64,000 bases of DNA, from positions 119,123,117 through 119,187,116 of the forward strand of contig OY720639.1 in assembly GCA_963169105.1 (NCBI GenBank), given 5' to 3'. Each line of letters starts with the position of its first letter. Positions within the stretch are counted from its first letter, which is position 1. Under the pieces are notes generated by a model that ran no database searches, was not told where the DNA came from, and was given only the letters and a program-made list of their open reading frames with translations. The stretch is from Ceriagrion tenellum. Its lineage: Eukaryota > Arthropoda > Insecta > Odonata > Coenagrionidae. Positions 37,120-48,828 of this stretch are shown here, piece after piece. Position numbers and translations under genes: made by a program.

Positions 37120-40100
37120 AACCCACATTTAACCGGTTGAATAGTTAAAAAAAAAAACTATAGCAAGACTGGCCATAATAATAGGGGACCACAAACTGGG
37201 ATGAAAACAATAACTTATTGGTATTACTTAGCAGGAAAATGGGCACAATAACAAATATATTAGAAGCAGAAATTTGCACGTGAAAAATGAATTGAATAGC
37301 AGGAGAGTGCATATGACGGGGAGCTACTATAAATATGTAAATTAAAGGTAGTGATAGGTTTATCACGGAGTGCAGCGCCGTGTTGTGCAGAAATGTGGAT
37401 TTTGGTAAAATAGATCGGGTCGGTGGAATTTGTGCTTTGGATGTAGAATAGATTTCCGTGAACGGAAAGGAAGACGAACAAAGAAGTACCTGGCATGTTT
37501 AAAGAGGAGATGAAAACTTTGAAGAAAATTATGGGTTGGCTGAAAAATTGGTTAGAAGATGTAATCTGCATCTACGAAATACCCTGCATGCCACCAGAAG
37601 GGAGTGTGGCAGAGGATTAGTTATCACCACCATGCACTAAACTGTATGCTGTTTACATTGATGAAGATAAGACTAATGGAACATCAGAAAAAACAGTACT
37701 AATACTTTTCAGGTAGTGAAATTTCACCAACATATTATAAACTTTATCTACTAAGGTTGGGATTTTTTGGTAAGCGAGGAAGGATAAGGAAGAGGCTTTA
37801 AGGAGAATTCGATGAGAGATAGGACCAAGGAAAAAATAGCGTTAAGAGATGAGCACTTTTCAGCTGTAAAATATTAGCGCATATTTTCCTTCTTCAGTCG
37901 AACCCACTTTTGCTGGTACATGAAATAGTCGATTTGAACTCTTGCTAATAAGGATTAGCCTAAAATCAAAAGAAATTTTCCCTTCTCTTTAGACGTAACT
38001 TAACCGATAAATTAGCCTAATAATAGCAATTACATAAATTGCGAGGAATGAGTGATATTTTTCACTCTTTGAATATTCAGTAGTCCTTTTCTTTTTGAGA
38101 TTTTTCTCAGCGTTTCCGCCGACTGATGAGAACAAGGAAGCAAATAATGCTTTCTGAATTCTCCTCGAACTCTTACGATTTGTATTTACCAGTTACTCAG
38201 ACCTGGCGTATAACCTCCGAGTCCCTAGCGGTTCTCATTCCAGTGTCTACCATTGTCGCGTAACTCTTTCTATTCCTTTGTTGGAATTTTTGGACAAAAA
38301 GCGCGGCTTTCCTTTGTAGTTCACTCAGCTTAATAATAAGCGATGTGTTTGTGAGATAGCAAGGTGGAATGTGACTCTCCGAGGGTCAGTGTCATCTTAC
38401 TAATTTATAGGAATGCAAACATTGAATGAAGCCAACGTTTTGATACAAAAAAAACCGTTTGCGTGGCGTGGAGGTGTTTTTTTTACGAGGTTCAAATGCT
38501 TGTCCTCACAGATTCTTTTGCAATTGCAGAGGAGTGTGAGCCATCCCTCGAGAGTTTACTGTTATTAATGGATGACGGAAGCAGCCGTACACCAGTAAGA
38601 ATATTCTATGCACTCTTTGTAACGCATTGGTTCGTTGATATTCAATCGCATTGTATAGGAGATGGACTTGACGTATTGGGACTCGATTGCCAGTGAGCCT
38701 CTTTTCAAGTTATCACTTGTATCCGAGTGTCCTGTACTCGTCAAAAAATTAAAATATTTATTCATATCATCATTTGAAAATATATGCATGGTTAGTGACC
38801 ATTGATCATGATGTTTTAAATGCATCGAGGCTGAATCCATACCATATTATTTGCGTTTAAAACAAGCATCGTTCTCTGAAAATATGTGAGTATTGTAAAT
38901 TATGATTCTGCCAAATATTCTTAAATTACTTTCGGTAGTAGTGAAACATATATATTGAGTTAAATACAATGCACTTTTTATCGTTATTCAGCATCCTCAC
39001 TAAGTGAAGTCAACGGTCACCAGAGCGGTGTTACCAGGCACAACATGAAAATATTCAGTGAGCATGTTACATGCTATTCCTTGTATGAATCAATATATAA
39101 TATTGCATGCTGAATTATGTATATGTTCTCATAACCCTAGAAATTTCTTTTTTTTGGCGATTCACACATTGGCCCTAGATTTTCTTTTTCTAGAAAATAT
39201 CCAGGCATTTCTCAGTATGGAAAGCTTTTAGGATATACGAAATAAGGTGATTGCACTATGATGCATTGATAATAAGAGACTAGAAGAAACGTAAGCAAAT
39301 AGTGATGTATCAGGTTGACGGAAACAGTATATATGTGCTTGTAGACCCTCTGGTGTCACAGTAAATCTACTTGATAATTATCTTAACAGAAACCGACTTC
39401 ACTTTCAGTTATCTTTGAGCCAGAAATCGCGTGTGCTTTTTGTTAGAGATGCCCTGTTACCTTTCAGGAAATTTTACTCACGACAAAAAAACTCTCTCAT
39501 TAGGTAAATTAGATTTTTCATTTCTATTTGTGTAACCATCTATCTCCTACATTATTAATGCTCATCTGTGATTTATCGTTCATTTCAATGTATTTGAAAC
39601 AAATCCTCAGAGCAGATTTTATTGACGCTTTTCCATGTATCGGCAAATTGCGGGTCTTCTGCGAGAGGGCTCGTCTTAGTTTAAAGAATGGTGGAGTGAA
39701 GAAGAGGCGTCAGTTACTCTTTGTAATACACCCCAAGGGGTTTTTGTTTTCATCTGCATTCACAAAGAACCTTGCAAACAACTTCCTGGGTTTGTCTCGG
39801 GAGATTCCACATTAGGCAGGCAATACTCGTCCCAGTTCAAGGTCAAACCCTTCCGCACTTTCCCGACCCCTATGCACAGTCAATGAGAAAAATGCACGGT
39901 CGGATATGAAAGTAGAAGAGGTTTGACTGTGGCATACATACACACTGCTACACACCGCTTTAAGATAAAACAGAAAACGAGTGTTACTGACATTTTTAAG
40001 TTTTGAAGAATACGAAATGCTAATTGTTGTGGAAAACAAAGCTGTGCGGAATAATTCAAGTGGGTTGAGTTGTAGGAAACAATCATATATAATCAGAAGT

Positions 40101-40235
40101 GAACAAAATCTAGTCCACTTAGCAAAGGCAAGGATGCTATAGATATAATCTTTTACAACAAATACGTTCCTTAATTGCTCGTCGTCAGAAAATAAATTGG
40201 TCTTGTATTCACGAAAAAGATTGTCTAATATTTAG
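37120..40235. other. No supported gene; purine-rich first 500 bp
   Basis: 37150-37620 is purine-rich on the plus strand and may be non-coding LINE-related debris continuing from 36.8-37.1 kb. The 103-codon minus-strand frame at 37260-37571 has no domain. The rest is AT-rich without recognisable features. Confidence 0.4.
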
Positions 40236-40239
40236 TCTA

Positions 40240-40970
40240 CAGTATGAAAGGGATTCCCATCCCAGTTGTTGCAGTCAGGTCAGGGACTCTAAAGAGATTA
40301 TCATAACCGCCTTTTACTTATCTGACCGATCTTCGCAGCATGCGTTCTCACTCTGTTTTACATCCTCTTGAGGATCGCAAATACTGGCAGCGTATTATGA
40401 GAGGGGTCTAACTAGGGAGCCGTTGGTTCCTGTCTTTATCATCGTATTTGCGGAGTATTCTTTTAATAAATCGCAATGAACGATTAGCTTGAACAGTTAT
40501 TTCTCGAATATGTTTTCCTCATGAGATACAATTAGTTAAATCAATTTATTAAATCGAGGTACTTAACAGATTCTTCCTTATCATTATAGCTACGGATTTC
40601 GCTGTACACTAATGTATCGCCTTCAAATAGTTGAAGTTTACTGCGGACTATCTCACTGATGTCGTAAATATACAAAAGGAACAGTATTGGACCTATGAAA
40701 CTGCCCTGTGGGACGCCCGTAATGACTTTAAGCTAATTAGAGATGGCTCCGTCAAATTCTACCCATTGTACGTGATTGCTTAGAAATAATCTAATCCGGG
40801 AATTTAAGTCATCGTCTGAGCAGTAAGATTTTAGTTTAATGAGTAACTTTCTAAAGGACCTTTTACTAGTCACTTTCTTAAAGCAAGAAAAATTGCGTCT
40901 ATTGTAACGTTTTCTTCATTGGAGACTATATTATCGTGGGCACATATCAATGCGATCCGTGCATCCAAGA
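40240..40970 (-). pseudogene. Decayed LINE reverse transcriptase (CR1/Jockey-like)
   Basis: The minus strand reads through RT blocks in order. NVTIDAIFLALRK is near 40915-40878. LNSRIRLFLSNHVQWVEFDG is near 40806-40747. ITGVPQGSFIGPILFLLY is near 40725-40672. LQLFEGDTLVYSEI is near 40640-40600, where FEGD replaces the catalytic FADD, so the enzyme would be inactive even if joined. After frameshifts come ANRSLRFIKRILRKYDDKD (near 40490-40435) and, in another frame, SLVRPLS.YAASICDPQ near 40410-40360, matching the family's SLVRPxLEYAxxxWDP. Stops and frame changes break it in at least four places. Confidence 0.9.
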
Positions 40971-41176
40971 CCTCATCCACATAGAGAGGTGAATGGATAA
41001 TTTCCTCAAATAATCCCCCCCTCATGACTATCCATATGGCTTAAGCATCGGTTGCCTTCTTCCACGTCTCCAACCGATGAACAATGGGATATATTCCCTC
41101 AGACCTCAGATGAGCGTCGTGAAGTTTGGCGGATGAATGAACCAAGGGACGGGTATGAGTAGGAATTTACTATGCT

Positions 41177-41376
41177 GTGAATGCATCGATACTCGCATAT
41201 AACGAGAACTAACGCGTAACTGTTGATATTTGAATCGTATCATAGGGCATAATCGATGCTACCCAGTATCGAAATAAATAGAACATAAATTTACAGAAAG
41301 TAAACCTTCGCTTGTAATTTCTAAATTTGGAAGCTTTACAAATATCGGCATTAATTAGCCTCTTGCTAAAAGGCAT
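41177..41376. repeat. Duplicated block R1, intact copy
   Basis: Matches 41940-42440 at both ends: GTGAATGYATCGA at the left, ATAATCG(A/T)TGCTACCCAG in the middle, and AAATATCGGCATTAATT plus GCCTCTT at the right. It contains GTATCGATAC-type palindromic text. This copy is uninterrupted at the point where the second copy holds a LINE insertion, so it shows the empty site. Confidence 0.8.
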
Positions 41377-41939
41377 TTATTTTGCTCGACTATGTAGAGC
41401 TGAATTTGTGGACTGCTAATAGGTCAAATCAATGTTAAATGTCCCATCAAATGTTAATAAGGGTATATAGGATATACTTTTGTTAATAATTGCCCTTCCC
41501 TCGTTTTATCAGTGGAGTGTAATTGTGGAGGACGATTCACTTTAAATGATCCAATAGATTTGTGGTATTGACGGAATATTTTACGGACTTAGCTCATATG
41601 CTTCACTGAGCCTCTAGGTAATAGTTTGTGGTAAAATATAATTCTGTCTCTTCAATAAATGGGAGAGTCAGTGGAAAAAAATGTCGTTTAGTATGCAAAC
41701 AAATCAATTAAATATCACTTACTGAAAGATCCAGCGCTGGAAACTCAGTAAAAAGGCCACACCTGGAATCACGCCAGCAATAAAATCACACAAAGAGACC
41801 TCTTGTTGATACAGATATTGGATTCTATCGCCAAGTATTGACATGGGTGTTATATCAAATTCTTAGTATCGATACCAGAGTACTCAGTATCAATATCACT
41901 GATAAAAATGCCATATACTTCAGCGCTACTCCATTCGGT

Positions 41940-42440
41940 GTGAATGTATCGACGTCGAATTTCAAAATAACTAAATAATAAGAGTCGATACTGGGATAGA
42001 ATCGAAAGATATAATCGTTGCTACCCAGAATCGAATTCAATATTACCACAAGTTAAAGAAATTAAGCCCTCACTCGTAATTTAAAAAATGATGAAGAGCA
42101 CAGAAGAGTAGAAGAGGAAAGGACCATATAGAACACCATAGAGAAAAGAAGAACAAGATGGTTTGGACACACTCTGAGAGACAAAGAATTTTTGAAGGAC
42201 AAAATTGAAGGCAACATAGAGGTAAAAGCCCACAGAAGAAGACCAAGGAACAATTGTATGAACCAAATAAAGAGAAAATTACATAGTAAGAGATACCAGG
42301 AGGTAAATGAACTAGCATTAGATAGGGAAAGGTGGATGGCTGCAGTCGACCAATCCTAGGAATGAACGACCAATGAATCGCAATTTCGAAATTCGAAAGC
42401 TTTGGAAATATCGGCATTAATTTGCCTCTTACCAAAAGCA
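41940..42440. repeat. Duplicated block R1, copy split by a LINE
   Basis: Same block as 41177-41376, interrupted between about 42082 and 42387 by a plus-strand LINE fragment. Left half 41940-42082, right half about 42387-42440. Alignment of the flanks to the intact copy is continuous across the insertion. Confidence 0.8.
42083..42378 (+). mobile_element. LINE C-terminal fragment inserted in R1
   Basis: The plus-strand frame 42132-42359 encodes TIEKRRTRWFGHTLRDKEFL, KIEGNIEVKAHRRRPRNN, YQEVNELALDRERWMAAV, DQS and a stop. This is the C-terminal tail of RTE-like LINE ORF2 (RRLRWFGHVLRM, GKRRRGRPR, ALDREKWRAAV in the family). A 76-codon frame is intact to its stop, but the rest of the element is missing by 5' truncation. 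CGTAATTT (42075-42082) and CGCAATTT (42379-42386) flank it: an 8-bp target duplication with one mismatch. The minus-strand frame 42070-42441 is a shadow. Confidence 0.85.
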
Positions 42441-42444
42441 TTCG

Positions 42445-43222
42445 AATCGTTTATGTGAGGTTATGAAGGGAAGAGGTAGCTCGAAAGAGTTTAGGACGTT
42501 GCCTTCGAGCTGGAGCCTGGAAGGGAGGTGACCTCAGTAAAATGTGATGACGAATTAGTGGTAGGCATTATACTGGACACCCTAAAACCTGCGGTGTGGG
42601 TTGTTATGAGGCTCTTGTTTGGTGACTAAGTTGGGTGGAGTTCTGGGAGGTGACATACCAGCTCACCTTGGGACTTAAAAAGCCGTCTCAAGAATTTTAG
42701 GAACGGTTGAAGGACTCCACTGTACTACATCTTGAACCCTCGTCACCTCGCAACCTTTATCGGCAAAATAACCTTTATCAAACTTTATCATTCCATCGGA
42801 CAGGCACCGTTTTTATTATTATTATTTTTTCAGCCAGCATCCTATTTCAACGGCGGAGTTCAACCAAGATGTCATTCCCTCAGCTTGACGGCGTTTAAAT
42901 CTCCGTCGTTGTGTCACAGACTCCTTGCCAGGCAACCGCTGCGTCAAAATAGCATCATCAATCCTAAGCGAATAAAAAGGTGGAATTTAAAACATGGCGC
43001 GTGAGCTGTTTGCTGGTGTGCGAGCCGGGAGAAAAATTATGATCGGCGTTCCGGCAATTACTCAGGCGCTACTTCTAGTGAAAAGACTCGACCCTACATT
43101 GCCGTCGGAAGCGAATGGAGGAGGAATATCTACATTCTCCACTAATTATTGACTGGTACTTTTCGATAAATAAGCGGCTTAAATTTAACCGACTGTCTCG
43201 AATGTACCGTAAGGCTTTCCTT
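42445..43222. other. No supported feature
   Basis: Mixed-composition sequence; frames at 42707-42898 and 42732-43004 overlap and lack domains. Confidence 0.4.
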
Positions 43223-43367
43223 CGAATGTTTACACTCCTGTACCAATCGTTATTTTCGAGCAAGTAAGATAATATATTAAAGCACGCATTATCTTTGTAA
43301 ATTGTGTTTGCTATTTTGTGTAGGTTGTTATGTTATGAACACACTGTTCATTGTGGATGGTATTTGT
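43223..43367. repeat. Direct repeat R2, copy 1 (145 bp)
   Basis: Starts CGAATGTTTACACTCCT and ends GAATGG/GGATGGTATTTGT; nearly identical to 44202-44346 about 980 bp downstream in the same orientation. Non-coding. Confidence 0.9.
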
Positions 43368-44201
43368 TTTTTTTCAACTAGGAACAATTTGTAATACATT
43401 TGCACCAACCGCTGCTTCTTTGTTATAAGATGATGGTAGCCCTGAAAGAGGTTTTTCTCTGGGGTACCTATATTCCCCTAAACCAAAATTGAGTATTGTG
43501 ATGAAAAATAGTACTTATGTAATTAGTTAAGGAGGGATAAATGTTATTTCTATTTCTACACCTCCACATAAGCAGTTATTCATTTTGACTTTCCTCTTGT
43601 AATTCAAAGTGAATCAAAATACTCTCGCAGTCCTCGCCGCAATTATTAACGATTTTGATTTATATAGTCTTCGATTACGATTTTGAGCTCTCGTGCTGAG
43701 TAATATTTATTCATCCCATTGCGGAAAAAATTATATTATTATTTTTCCTATTTTTATAAACATTTGAAAATCATTGATGGTAATTGAGATCGGGTAATTT
43801 AGTAATGCTTTTTAAACAGGATAACTTTACGTAATATTTGAAGAGAAAATGTCACTATTTGGGCTTAAAGCATAACAATTCAATTGCCAGCTTAAACGTT
43901 TCCAGCCAGTCGCGTTGAAATGTATTTATTTAAGCTATATTACTGAAGACTATAGTGATTTCAGACTTAATTATGGATTTTTAAAATGGTGCTTGGACAT
44001 TACAACTAATTATAAGAAAATTCAGCCAATACCTAATGGTGTTTGAATTGTAAATACGTCGGTGATGACTCACCTCCTGCCAAGCACCCGTGGCTTACAT
44101 GTTAATATGTATTGTCAGATGATGTAGAAAAATATTTTGACTGCAAAGTGCGTCGTTTTGAGATGATAATCGAGGAAAATCTTTGTAAATTAGATTTTTT
44201 G

Positions 44202-44346
44202 CGAATGTTTACACTCCTTTACCGATCGTTATTTTCGGGCAAGTAATATAATATATTAAAGCACACATTATCTTTGTAAATTGTGTTTGCTATTTTTCGT
44301 AGGTTATTATGTTATGAACACACTGTGAATTGTGAATGGTATTTGT
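44202..44346. repeat. Direct repeat R2, copy 2 (145 bp)
   Basis: Same block as 43223-43367, with roughly ten scattered substitutions and no sizeable indel. It is followed closely by block R3. Confidence 0.9.
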
Positions 44347-44363
44347 CATTAATATGGCGTCAT

Positions 44364-44430
44364 TAATATGGTGGCGTAATGGAATACACTCAGAATTGGG
44401 GATGATTTGGAGAACCAATGCTCTAATCTT
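44364..44430. repeat. Direct repeat R3, copy 1 (67 bp)
   Basis: Contains GGTGGCGTAATGGAATA and GGGGATGATTTGGAGAACCA; repeated at 45034-45100 with about three substitutions. Confidence 0.9.
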
Positions 44431-45033
44431 CCCGGTCTAATGCGGAGGATAATCAGGTCTGTTGTGTCTCAGTGGTTATTTGTCAAGTCATCTGCGAAAT
44501 TAATTCAAATAATATAAACTATAAAAAAAGAGATCTTATCAAACCTGTCCTTCAAAATCCACCAAAAGGTATCCAATGATAATTAATATAAACTTGTTTT
44601 TAAGCGTTTGATTCAATTATGGTTTAGCCCAAAATAGATTCATCCAAGGCTACGTTTGAAAAAATATGCCTCATGACTAGCGAGCGTGATTTTGATTTGT
44701 AAACATTACTCGAGCTATGCACAAAGTGATACAGTGAAGAGGCAAATATTAAACTGCATATCATTTTGATTTAACCTTTAAATCCCAAAACTATGAGCCA
44801 ATATCGAACGCTATTCTCGTTGGCTTAGCCCTGAACATCATTTAACTGAATCTGTCTGCTGAACTATTTTTACGCTGGTCCCAACATCGTTTAAATATGA
44901 GTTTGATACTTCATTGGTATTTTTAGTTCCTGAAATAAAAGGTGTTAATTTATATGGGATGAGAAATTGTATTAGAAAAATTGATAGCAATCTGGGGGGG
45001 AAATTGAAAGTTCCTCAGTGGAATCATTCGCAT

Positions 45034-45100
45034 AAATATGGTGGCGTAATGGAATATTCTCAGAATTGGGGATGATTTGGAGAACCAATTCTCTAATCTT
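45034..45100. repeat. Direct repeat R3, copy 2 (67 bp)
   Basis: Counterpart of 44364-44430, offset 670 bp. The flanks do not match beyond the 67 bp on the right. Confidence 0.9.
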
Positions 45101-45171
45101 CAATACTCATTCGCATGGTTCCATTGAAGAATCATTCGATATCCTAATTTAATTCATAAGCATGGATTTTT

Positions 45172-45251
45172 GGGAAACAATATGTCAAAAGTAATACCAA
45201 TTTGCTATATTTTCTACGCAACTGAACACCTTTTATTTTACGTTAAGAAAC
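45172..45251. repeat. Direct repeat R4, copy 1 (~80 bp)
   Basis: GGGAAACAATATGTCAAAAG followed by a TTTGCTATATTT segment; recurs with substitutions at 45854-45935 (GGGAAACAATACGTCAAAAG). Offset about 682 bp, close to the R3 offset. Confidence 0.7.
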
Positions 45252-45853
45252 TTTATTTCATCATTCTCAAGATTATCAATAAAATACTTTATGATGCTTT
45301 ATTATATAGTCTTAGATTGATTCTTGAACGAATGTATAGGCGGCTTTATATCTAATTGTACCTATGGATTCATCCTTGAATCTAATGTAATAGCACGCGG
45401 GTAGCCAAAATGTTTCTATAGCGCCTTTTCTTGCTTCAAAAACCCTTTAGAGGTCAGCTCAGGACGAAGAGTTGCTAAATATTGAGAGGCATTTGTTGCT
45501 CTACCTTTCCCTCCAAGGTGGCATTTTCCTTTAATTTGGCGCAGACTTGGTACTGGTGTTGGTTAAAAATGAAACAAAAACACTCTAGTTATGCCTTTTA
45601 CCATTGAAATTAAGTGGTTCAACAATCAAAGGGGAAAGACCACGTTTCATGCAAAAATAAATCAGGAAATTCCATTTCTCCATGCGTAACTCCATTAGGG
45701 ACCCAATTAAGGAAGGTGTTGCACCTTTCCTAGAGTTTGTTCCCAATGCATGTAACAAAAAACCTTAGGGTACCATGTTTCAATCAGCTAAAAGCAATTA
45801 AGTGTTTTCAGGTGTTCACATTTTCAAAGGATACCGAAAGATGACCGTTTGTC

Positions 45854-45935
45854 GGGAAACAATACGTCAAAAGTAACACCGAATTGCTTTATTTACTGGG
45901 AAACTGCACACATTCATTTTGAGTTAACGAAAGTT
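45854..45935. repeat. Direct repeat R4, copy 2 (~82 bp)
   Basis: Counterpart of 45172-45251; the right part (GTTAAGAAACTTTA versus GTTAACGAAAGTTC) is more diverged. Confidence 0.7.
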
Positions 45936-46448
45936 CCTCACGTTTCAATTTGAATTTATTACTTTTGTGTTTATTCCAGAGAAAATGGAGGAGCCTTGAC
46001 TTAGTAATATAGTTTACCTTACGCTTGCCTCAAATATAATGTCTCTTTTCATTTAATACTCCCATGGAAATAGGGGAAATTTAATTCGGTTAGATGGCTC
46101 AACAAAAACATTTGGTCGTTGAGATATGCACATGCAATACCATGAAACAAATTACTCTGAGAAAAAAACTTAATAATGCATGACACACACAGGGAAATGC
46201 TTTTTCAAACGAAAATAACGAATGCAATTTTTTCGCCTTTTGGGTACATTGCTTAGAATCAAGTTTGGCTGGCATGTTTGCGAAACTTGCATGATGGGCG
46301 TCGTACATGAAATTATTGCCGAAAATGCGGCTCCCTTAATATACCGCATAATGACAAATATTTTGGGTTAGAATCCCTCCTACATGTAAGGTATCCTTTC
46401 TTAACTCTTCTCTCATAAATATTCGCAAAATTTTACAGTATATCTCTC

Positions 46449-46634
46449 TTATTCTATATCTTCTGCCTGCTTATTTAGCTTAATCGTCTTTTTCTCAACC
46501 TTCAATTTCCTGCCTCTTCACTTTTTTCCATCCAGTTTTCTTGTCTTATCCACGAATAACTTATACTGCCTCTCCCATTTCACCTTTAGTATACGATAGA
46601 TTTTTTCATCCAGGTTTGTAATTATCCTTGCCAT
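46449..46634 (-). pseudogene. Coding-like relic, unassigned
   Basis: A minus-strand frame of 62 codons opens at 46634, has one internal stop at codon 39 and ends at 46449. Before the stop it reads as plausible protein: NLDEKIYRILKVKWERQYKL followed by FVDKTRKLDGKK; after it come RGRKLKVEKKTIKLNK and QAEDIE. The residue mix is unlike the chance frames around it. It may be a transposable-element fragment; I do not recognise the family. Confidence 0.25.
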
Positions 46635-46639
46635 TTCAT

Positions 46640-48320
46640 TTTGTCCATCCTTTTACGTGCCAACGTCGAGTGCCTCTTCATCTCTTAGCCCTGGTATATA
46701 TACACAAATATTTAACCCTCTTATTTATTTTAGGATTCCCGTTTTATTTCACGATTCTCAAGATAATCAACATCATTACCAGCCGGAATAATTCATTTCC
46801 TAATTTCTGAATTTATTTGCTGTAGTTCGGTTTTATTTTTCAACAGAAATATTGTAAATATCCTACCATTTATGTATTTCACTATGCATTTAAATTTACT
46901 TTATTTCTTCCGGGTTTCCTAAAGTCTTGAAAGGATGTGTATTTCACAAGTTTTTTCTAATTTTTTCTATTTCTTCTCGTAATTTGTCTTGAGAATAATG
47001 ATTATAACATGAAATTAATGGAAGGGTCGGAGGTCTTTCTGTTAGGTTTCTGTCTTTCTGTCCAGGAATAGGAAGCAGATTTTTGCCATTTAAAGTTATC
47101 TTAAAGGGTTCATTAAAAAAACGATCTTTTACTCAAGTAAATTCCAATTTTATAGTAGATAATCATGAGAAAGGGGAAGATTTAATGCTGAAATAGACAT
47201 AATTACCCTCACCAGGTACAAAACTCGCCTAAATAGAATATTTACTTTCCATTTGCCTGACATATAAACTGTTAATTAAAAGCGCAAATTAATCGTTATC
47301 AGATCGCATCAAAGCTGTTTGATTATGTCCATATTTATGTGTATATAATTAGCATGAAAATGATACCATTTAGTGGATGTATAATGACCTAGGAGGATAT
47401 TAGTTCAGGTACATTATTCTGTTTAATTTATAGCGATGACTTGAGTTGATTCCGCATTCTTAACGCTTTCGTTTATGTAATGAAAATGGAATGTTTGTTG
47501 TTTCAATGTTTACTCGTCATTTGATTTTTAATGGGTATTTGGTGGAGAAGTTTTTGTATCTGGATATGTTTTTATTTAGCAAATAACATCAGTTGTCTCT
47601 CTTTTCCCCTAGTTGATTTGATGCTGGAGTGAAACTTGTGATCATATGATGTGGTCAGTTATAAAATAGTCATCCAATCTTTTTGAATTACAAAGAGAAT
47701 ACAAATGTTTTCTTTCTTCGATATTACTAATTTGCTTATACCTATTAATATATAAAACTAATGTTCGTGACCATAGTGCATAAAATTCAATATTGCTAAT
47801 GAAATGTTGGTAATCAATTTATGAAATACAAAAGCATTCAGTCAGGCAGCCATGAAGCATTTTCTGAATTCTTTTCAGAGTATGCTGGTTATAGGTTTTT
47901 AGGTGACCACCCTCCAATGACTTATTTAAACATTTTGCGTATTTATTTTAAAGTATAAATGAATGTACTGTAGTCACGTTGCATAAGAAATGTAATTATT
48001 CTACAGCAAATATTAAATGACTTTGTTTCTTCATTCAGTCTCTATTAATTTAAATGCAGATGGAACGTGTTCTAAACTATTCCTACTTCTAAACGTGTTC
48101 TAAACTACTATAAAGGCTTGTGGTTCATATGTCGATTCACGGCCATATTTCTCGTGGGAAACTATTCTTCACGGAGTATTACATGAAAAAGTAGCTAGAA
48201 GCCAATCAATTATGACAGCTAGAAGTCTCTGCCGATTCATATTTGTCGAAATCCCGTCAATGATACGTGGACTTATGATCATGTCAGAGATTATTGTGAA
48301 GTCTGGTTCAACTGGAGGCG
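46640..48320. other. No supported feature
   Basis: AT-rich sequence with stop codons in all frames; no repeats noted. Confidence 0.5.
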
Positions 48321-48439
<119 letters not shown>

Positions 48440-48659
48440 CTCTTCTACTTAGTCAAAAATGGAACAATCAGATTTAGTAACCACTCGACGTGTGGTAATC
48501 TCGTATTTCGGTTGGAAGGTAACATGAGGTTGGCTCATGAAAAAAGGATTCTTTCGAACGAGTGCATGTGACCGGAAAACAGAATACATTCGTAAAACCA
48601 GCATTTCTGTGGCTGACAAAATATTGTACGTACAACTATTGGTACGGCATTCTGGCGAA

Positions 48660-48674
48660 GGTTTCCGCGGCGTT
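48660..48674 (+). repeat. 15-mer GGTTTCCGCGGCGTT shared with 27.53 kb
   Basis: Identical to 27531-27545 and again next to a foldback element on its 5' plus-strand side. Confidence 0.8.
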
Positions 48675-48683
48675 TTTTATTAC

Positions 48684-48828
48684 TGCTCTCGGGTTTTCCA
48701 ACCGCGTGCGTTGGAAAACCTGAAATTGGCCGACAACGGTTTCGGTAGCAATCCTGTTACCGTCTTCAGCTTCGACCTGAAACGCACAACGCACAAAAGT
48801 GACGCACGTGGTTGGAAAACCCGAAAAC
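48684..48828 (-). mobile_element. Foldback element F2 with stem-loop motif
   Basis: Inverted arms: TCGGGTTTTCCAACCGCGTG (from 48689) and the reverse complement CACGTGGTTGGAAAACCCGA (ending about 48826), one mismatch. A second GGAAAACC near 48713 adds a shorter alternative fold. On the minus strand the centre (48769-48739) reads CTGAAGA, CGGTA, a CAGGATTGC-containing loop, TACCG, AAACCGTTGT. The plus-strand 111-codon frame across it is explained by this structure. A direct TATTGGTA.GGCATT lies on both sides (48638 and 48837) and may be part of the element ends. Confidence 0.75.

Noticed and set aside
36718..37128. 136-codon minus-strand ORF
   Set aside because: Antisense shadow of the plus-strand LINE C-terminus, whose motifs are recognisable in the other strand.
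42070..42441. 123-codon minus-strand ORF and overlapping smaller frames
   Set aside because: Shadow of the plus-strand LINE fragment at 42132-42359.
48739..48769. Calling a canonical hammerhead ribozyme
   Set aside because: One extra position between CTGANGA and the stem, and no verified stem I or cleavage site; kept only as hammerhead-like.
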